Assembly: GCA_903921785.1 (NCBI GenBank)
Contig: CAIXRH010000252.1
Coordinates: 1-64,000, forward strand
DNA: 64,000 nt
Reading direction: 5' to 3'
Origin: an uncultured Pseudomonadota bacterium
GTDB lineage: Bacteria; Myxococcota_A; UBA796; SXON01
Shown here: positions 59,784 to 64,000 of the stretch, in pieces
Numbering within the stretch: position 1 is the stretch's first letter
How the letters are laid out: the number at the start of each line of letters is the position of its first letter
The notes under the pieces: model-generated
What the model was told of the DNA's origin: nothing
Seen by the model: only the letters and a program-made list of their open reading frames with translations
Database searches by the model: none
Program-made: the position numbers and the translations under genes

Positions 59784-60734
59784 ATGGCAGAACGTTCTTT
59801 CGTCACCGGCGCGACCGGGCAGATCGGCCTCCCCCTGGTGCGCGCGCTCGTGGCGGCGGGCCACGAGGTGACCGCCTTGGTGCGGGATGAAGCCCGGGCC
59901 GGCGCAGTCCGTGACGCGGGCGCGCGCCTCCTCGTCGGCGATCTCGCGGCGACCGAAGCGCTCACCCGGGGGGTCGCCGGCGCCGACCACGTTTGGCACC
60001 TCGCGGGCGGCCTCCGCGGCCCCGGCGTGAACGCCGACACCCTCAACCGCGCCGGCACGGAGGCGATCGCCGAGGCCGCGCGCCGCCATTCCGGGCTGCG
60101 TACCTTCACCTTCGCGAGCACGTGCGCCGTCTATGGCGATCGCAGCGGGCTCTGGGTCGCGGAGGACTACCCCCCGTCCGCGCAGACCGAGTACGGGGCG
60201 AGCAAGGTGGCGGCGGAGGAGCTGCTCCGCGCGTCGGGGCTGCCGCTGCGCATCGCCCGCATCGCGGCGGTCTACGGGCCGGGCCTGCGGTTCATGCAGG
60301 CGGAGAGCATCCGGGCGGGTCGCGCGTGGCTCCCCGGCGAAGGCCGCAACCACGTGCCCGTCATCCACGTGGATGACTGCGTCAACGCGCTCGTCGCGGT
60401 TGGGCTGCGCGGGGATCCCGGGGTGTGGCACGTGAGTGGGCCGAGCACGCCGAACCTCAAGGAGTTCTACGCCGCGGTGACCGACGCCACGGGCGGGAAG
60501 CCGGTGCGGTTCTGGTCCACGTGGATTCCCAGCGCGCTGCAGTACGGGGTGGCGCGCCGGAACGAGGCGTTGATGATGCGCCTCGGGCGTAAGCCGCGCT
60601 TCACCCAGGACAACCTCCGGCTGTTCACCGCGAGTGTGCGGCTTCGGGTGGATCGGCTGGAGAAGGAGCTCGGCTTCACCTGGGCTCACCCGGACTACCG
60701 GGCAGGGGTGGCGGCCTCGGTCTCCGGCGGCTGA
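59784..60734 (+). CDS. NAD-dependent epimerase/dehydratase (extended SDR)
   Basis: A 316-residue extended SDR. The nucleotide-binding motif is TGATGQIG (8-15), the active-site pair is Y137-x3-K141 in TEYGASK, and AST near 112 supplies the serine/threonine. The C-terminal substrate region includes VPVIHVDDCVNALV. Relatives act on nucleotide sugars or on 3-beta-hydroxysteroid-like substrates; the region after 230 (WSTWIPSALQYGVARR) is more like the steroid dehydrogenase/isomerase-type branch, so the substrate is left open. The start ATG is six bases after the FG-GAP stop, so it may be transcribed with the surface genes, although its product is cytoplasmic. Confidence 0.85.
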   Translation: MAERSFVTGATGQIGLPLVRALVAAGHEVTALVRDEARAGAVRDAGARLLVGDLAATEALTRGVAGADHVWHLAGGLRGPGVNADTLNRAGTEAIAEAARRHSGLRTFTFASTCAVYGDRSGLWVAEDYPPSAQTEYGASKVAAEELLRASGLPLRIARIAAVYGPGLRFMQAESIRAGRAWLPGEGRNHVPVIHVDDCVNALVAVGLRGDPGVWHVSGPSTPNLKEFYAAVTDATGGKPVRFWSTWIPSALQYGVARRNEALMMRLGRKPRFTQDNLRLFTASVRLRVDRLEKELGFTWAHPDYRAGVAASVSGG

Positions 60735-60782
60735 ACGCGCCCGCCGCGCGGCTTGGGCGCGCGATCGCGGACCGATCCCGGT

Positions 60783-60788
60783 TACCAT
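60783..60788 (+). promoter_or_regulatory. -10 like hexamer TACCAT, leaderless start
   Basis: TACCAT is eight bases before the ATG at 60797. Confidence 0.45.
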
Positions 60789-60796
60789 GGGCGGCG

Positions 60797-62155
60797 ATGG
60801 TCCTGTTCCTCGTCGCGAGCCTGGCGTTGGCCGGAGAGTCGACGCCCGTCTCGGGCGCGAGCGGCAGCCCCCCCGCGCCGCCTCCCGCCGCGGAGCCGCC
60901 TCCCGCCGCAGAGCCCGCCCAGGTCCCGCCGCCCGCCGCCGCGCCGGCGGCTGCGCCCGCCGCCCCGGTCTTCGACGTCTACGTGGTTCATCCTTCCGAT
61001 CCCGTGGGAGTCTCCGTCGGGGCGTCGCCCGGGTCGCCCGCAGCGCCCGCCCCGATCGACGTCACGGTGGTGAAGCCCGGGCAGCCCGCCCCGATCGACG
61101 TCACGGTGGTGAAACCGGCGGCGCCCGCCCCGTTCGACGTGACCGTGGTCAAGCCGGGGGCCCCGACGGGCGCGGTGACGGTCGTTGCGCCTGAGCCGGG
61201 TGGAACGGGCACGGCCTCGTATGGCGCCCCCCTCGGTGGCAACATCACGCCGCCGCCGCCCCCGCCCGGCACGCCGCCCCCCCCGCCGCCCCCCGCCGAT
61301 GCACCCCCCGGGTACGTCTCCCCGATCGCGGCTGCCGTTCCGGTGGAGGCCGTGCCGCCGGTCACGCCCGTCGTCGTCCCCGCGGGTCCCCCGCCCGGCG
61401 TCGGGCTGCGCCTCACCAAGGCCGACGCGTTCCGGGTGAAGGACGCCGACGGCAATCGGTATACCACCCTGCAATTCGCGAGGATGGTGGACGATGGTGC
61501 CACGCTCAAGCGCCTGGCGCGCCGCGAGGACAACACCAAGATCGCCGGAACCGCGGTCGCCATCACCGGCGCGGGGTTGCTCGTGGCCAGCATCGTGGTC
61601 GTCACCTCCCAGGTGGGCATGCCCTCCGAGATGGACTACGCGGTAGACCCTACGGTGTACCCCACGGAAGAGCAGTATCAGGTGGCGACGGAGTTCGCCC
61701 AGGGCCAGTACGACAAGGCGGTCGGCTCCTGGCAGTCCCAGCGGCTCGGCACCACCCTGTTCCTCGCCGGCTCCGGGGGGTTGCTCCTCGCATCGGCGCC
61801 GTTCATCGGGCGGGACATGGAGCGCCGCTATGATCGGCCCGATCTGGTCTACAAGCGCGAGGAGGCCCAGCGCCTCGTCGACAAGTACAACCTCGATCAT
61901 CCTCGCCCCGGGGCGCCGACCCCCGACGGAGCCCCCGGCGCGTCCGCCGCCGGCGCCACTTCGCCGGAGGCCGTTCCGGCCCCGCCGCCGCCCGTGGAAG
62001 AGGACGCGTCGGAGCCCGACGAGCCGCCCGCTCCGGCTGCCGCCCCCCGCGATCCCAACGCGCCGCTGGACCTCGACGACGACGACGCGCCGCCCCACCT
62101 CCGCGCGCACCTGCTGATCGGCGTCGGCATGCTCGGCGTGACGGGGAGCTTCTGA
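60797..62155 (+). CDS. Exported Pro/Ala-rich protein with VVKP repeats and two TM segments
   Basis: A 452-residue protein with a short signal peptide (residues 1-12, ending ALA). Residues 15-55 are Pro/Ala/Glu-rich; three repeats of about 15 residues containing DVTVVKPG or DVTVVKPA follow (about 90-125), then proline runs to about 200. Two hydrophobic segments occur near 258-275 and 318-340, separated by a helical region with RLARREDNTK and EEQYQVATEFAQGQYDK. The last 80 residues are again Pro/Asp-rich. It ends with a sequence that looks like the first strand of an outer-membrane barrel, and its stop overlaps the OmpA gene start (TGATG). Function unknown. Confidence 0.65.
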   Translation: MVLFLVASLALAGESTPVSGASGSPPAPPPAAEPPPAAEPAQVPPPAAAPAAAPAAPVFDVYVVHPSDPVGVSVGASPGSPAAPAPIDVTVVKPGQPAPIDVTVVKPAAPAPFDVTVVKPGAPTGAVTVVAPEPGGTGTASYGAPLGGNITPPPPPPGTPPPPPPPADAPPGYVSPIAAAVPVEAVPPVTPVVVPAGPPPGVGLRLTKADAFRVKDADGNRYTTLQFARMVDDGATLKRLARREDNTKIAGTAVAITGAGLLVASIVVVTSQVGMPSEMDYAVDPTVYPTEEQYQVATEFAQGQYDKAVGSWQSQRLGTTLFLAGSGGLLLASAPFIGRDMERRYDRPDLVYKREEAQRLVDKYNLDHPRPGAPTPDGAPGASAAGATSPEAVPAPPPPVEEDASEPDEPPAPAAAPRDPNAPLDLDDDDAPPHLRAHLLIGVGMLGVTGSF

Positions 62156-63678
62156 TGCCAGGGATCTCCGCCGACATCGAGCTGGTCCGCCCCGCCTTCG
62201 GTCCGACCGACACGGTGGGCGTGGAGGCGCCCCGGGAGGGCAAGCTCGGCACGATCACCGCCGGTCTGCTGGTTCAGTACGAAGACGATCCCCTGGTGCT
62301 GTACCGGTATGGCGACGAAGACGGCACCGTGATCCGCTCGCGCACCGCCTTCACCCTGGGCGCCAGCCTCGACTTCAGCAAGCGCTTCGGCGCTCGCCTC
62401 ACCCTCCCGCTCGCCTACGACTTTCCCGGTACAGAGCCCGACTTCCAGGGTGATGCGTTCGGCGTCGGGGACATCGGCGTCGGCGCCCGCGCCCATGTCT
62501 GGCGGTGGGGCCCGATCGACCTCGGCGCCCACGCCGACGTGCTCATCCCCACCGGCACGACCACCGCGTGGAAGGGGGAGGGGAACATCCGCGGCCTCCC
62601 CGGCGTGCTCGTGGCCGCGAACTACGACATCTTCTCGCTACGCTCCGACACCGCGTTCATGCTCCGCGGCCCGGTGGACACCAACGCCGACTTCACCCTC
62701 GGCACGGAGCTGGTGGAGAACGCCGCCTTCGTGGCGGACCTCTGGCCGGAACACTTCTCGTTGAACGTCGGCGTGGTCTCGCGTGTCGGGCTGACGACGC
62801 TCACCAGCGGCGGCGCCGAGAACGTGGCGGAGCTCCTCGCGGGGACGGACATCAAGCCGGCCAAGGACTGGACCGTGTCGCTGACGATGGGGCGCGGTCT
62901 CACGGAGGGGTACGGCACCACCCGGTACCGCGTCGTGGCCGGCGTCACGTGGTCGCACGTGCCGAAGCCGCCGCCGAAGCCGGAGCCGGTGGTCGCGCCG
63001 ATCACCCCCCCGGTCGAGGACCTCCCGGACTCCATCGTCATCGACAAGGTCCCCGAGCCGCCGCCGCCGCCGAAGGAGTGGAGCGCCACCGAGCTGGCGC
63101 GCCTGGAGCAGGACCAGATCGTCATCCGCGACCCGATCCAGTTCGAGTTCGCCAAGGACGTGATCCTCCCGGTGTCGCTCCCTACGTTGAAGTACGTCGG
63201 GAGCATCATGAACGCGCACCCGGACATCGTGCACGTGGTCATCGAGGGGCACGCCAGCGAAGAAGGCAGCTACTACTACAACTACGACCTCGCGAAGAAG
63301 CGCGCCGACGCGATCTGGCGCGCGCTCATCGAGGCGGGCGTCTCGCCCACGCGCATCTCGACGCGGTCCATGGGCGAGGTCGAGCCCAAGAACGGCGGCG
63401 AAGACGAGACGTCCCTCGCCGAGAATCGTCGGGTGGAGTTCCACATCGTCAAGCGGCTGGAGCCCGGCGAGACGCCGCCCGAGTACAAGCTCCAGATCAA
63501 GCAGCCGTGGACTGGCGAGCCGGAGACGCTCCCCGCCCCGCCGCCGCCCCCGCCGCTCATCGGCCCCGACGGCAAGCCGGTGCCCGTGGGGCCCGACGGC
63601 AAGCCGCTCGCCCCGCCGCCGCCGCCCGGCGTGGACGACCACACCTTCGATGACGACGAAGACGGGGGTAAACCATGA
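62155..63678 (+). CDS. OmpA-family outer membrane protein
   Basis: A 507-residue protein. Residues 15-265 have the alternating pattern and aromatic girdle of a transmembrane beta-barrel (DIELVRPAF, AGLLVQYEDDP, LGASLDFSKRF, VGARAHVWRWGPIDLGAHADVLIPTG). After a Pro-rich hinge (270-315) comes the OmpA-type peptidoglycan-binding domain (about 325-440): IQFEFAKDVI, VIEGHASEEGSYYYNYDLAKKRA, and LAENRRVEF at its end, with the diaminopimelate-contacting Asp/Arg pair in place. The C-terminal 60 residues are Pro/Asp-rich. From ATG 62155 no signal peptide is present, which is odd for this class; see findings. Its stop overlaps the next start (ATGA). Confidence 0.82.
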   Translation: MPGISADIELVRPAFGPTDTVGVEAPREGKLGTITAGLLVQYEDDPLVLYRYGDEDGTVIRSRTAFTLGASLDFSKRFGARLTLPLAYDFPGTEPDFQGDAFGVGDIGVGARAHVWRWGPIDLGAHADVLIPTGTTTAWKGEGNIRGLPGVLVAANYDIFSLRSDTAFMLRGPVDTNADFTLGTELVENAAFVADLWPEHFSLNVGVVSRVGLTTLTSGGAENVAELLAGTDIKPAKDWTVSLTMGRGLTEGYGTTRYRVVAGVTWSHVPKPPPKPEPVVAPITPPVEDLPDSIVIDKVPEPPPPPKEWSATELARLEQDQIVIRDPIQFEFAKDVILPVSLPTLKYVGSIMNAHPDIVHVVIEGHASEEGSYYYNYDLAKKRADAIWRALIEAGVSPTRISTRSMGEVEPKNGGEDETSLAENRRVEFHIVKRLEPGETPPEYKLQIKQPWTGEPETLPAPPPPPPLIGPDGKPVPVGPDGKPLAPPPPPGVDDHTFDDDEDGGKP

Positions 63679-64000
63679 TCCTCGCCCTGCTCTTCGCCGC
63701 TTCCGCCGACGATCACTGCAAGAACGACCTGTACCAGGACCTCAACTGCAACACGATCGAGGTCTACGACGACGCTGACGTGGACCTCACCGATCCGCTC
63801 TGCGCCGCGAACATCGACCCCACCACCGGCCTGCCGTACGTCAGCGCCGACTACTACTACGACTACTACTCGTTCGGCTGTTTGTACCCGGTCTCTGGCT
63901 ACGACGCCGACGGCGACGGCATGAGCTACGGCACCATGCCCATCCCGCCCGACGCCGAGTTCCCCGACAAGGTTGCGGTCTTCCTCTGCGACAACTGCCC
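63675..64000 (+). CDS. Exported Cys/Asp-rich protein (partial, runs off right edge)
   Basis: The ATG at 63675 overlaps the OmpA stop and opens a frame that stays open to the window end (108 codons). It encodes a short signal peptide (MILALLFAASA) and a mature region with six cysteines, tyrosine clusters (YYYDYYS) and a DADGDGMSYG calcium-binding-like element, resembling the start of a thrombospondin type 3 or MopE-type surface protein. It is part of the preceding surface-protein operon. Because the end is missing, size and domain content are unknown. Confidence 0.65.
   Translation, partial: MILALLFAASADDHCKNDLYQDLNCNTIEVYDDADVDLTDPLCAANIDPTTGLPYVSADYYYDYYSFGCLYPVSGYDADGDGMSYGTMPIPPDAEFPDKVAVFLCDNC

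Overview
The window is very GC-rich, gene-dense bacterial chromosome. Its protein content points to a myxobacterium-like member of the Myxococcota (inference, no rRNA or marker gene set is present). Pointers are MopE-type metal-binding and FG-GAP lipoproteins, many lipoproteins with an Asp/Thr/Ala-rich linker after the lipidation cysteine, a MYXO-CTERM-like C-terminal tail, a Ser/Thr kinase fused to an AAA ATPase, Tim44-like and TPM proteins, and GTG/TTG starts. No tRNA, rRNA, CRISPR array or phage region was seen.

Layout. 1-6.3 kb: a Tim44-like/TPM pair, a fibre-like coiled-coil protein and two surface lipoproteins. 6.3-15.9 kb: housekeeping genes (DbpA RNA helicase, GNAT, MiaB/RimO-like radical SAM enzyme, M18 aminopeptidase, GreB, an HTTM membrane protein, a CDF metal transporter). 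16-26.5 kb: an eight-TM protein, a PNGase F-like lipoprotein, a bacterial XPB helicase with a 74-residue partner, a protease-like protein lacking its zinc motif, threonine synthase, and a fused 2Fe-2S/molybdopterin hydroxylase. 26.5-32.8 kb: a repeat-bearing segment between 17-bp direct repeats, then a 1943-residue transglutaminase-like/DUF4011/SF1 helicase/Vsr-like nuclease protein that looks like a defence or nucleic-acid-surveillance factor. 33-42.6 kb: RlmD with an extra C-terminal domain, a kinase-ATPase-TPR regulator, an alkaline-phosphatase-fold/SGNH operon, a FabL-like reductase and PlsC. 42.7-49.8 kb: an arylsulfotransferase lipoprotein coupled to a KAS III enzyme, a DUF457 protein, a RAYT (REP-associated tyrosine transposase) behind a 112-bp palindrome, a SASA esterase lipoprotein and Kbl. 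49.8-64 kb: a chemoreceptor, an SGNH protein, an ICMT-like methyltransferase with a repeat lipoprotein, then a long forward run of surface genes (lipoproteins, a subtilisin-like protease, an FG-GAP protein, an epimerase, an OmpA-family protein) running off the right edge.

How it fits together. About a quarter of the genes encode exported or lipid-anchored proteins acting on proteins, glycans, sulfate or acetyl esters, which suits a surface-digesting or predatory life style (inference). Many starts have a TAnnnT hexamer only 5-9 nt upstream, which implies leaderless transcripts; many other genes are coupled through ATGA or TGATG overlaps. Intergenic regions carry several families of short dispersed palindromic repeats, and the RAYT is a candidate mover for elements of this kind. 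The most notable single items are the 1943-residue helicase-nuclease with its repeat-bearing upstream segment, the RAYT-palindrome locus, and the leaderless promoter signature.
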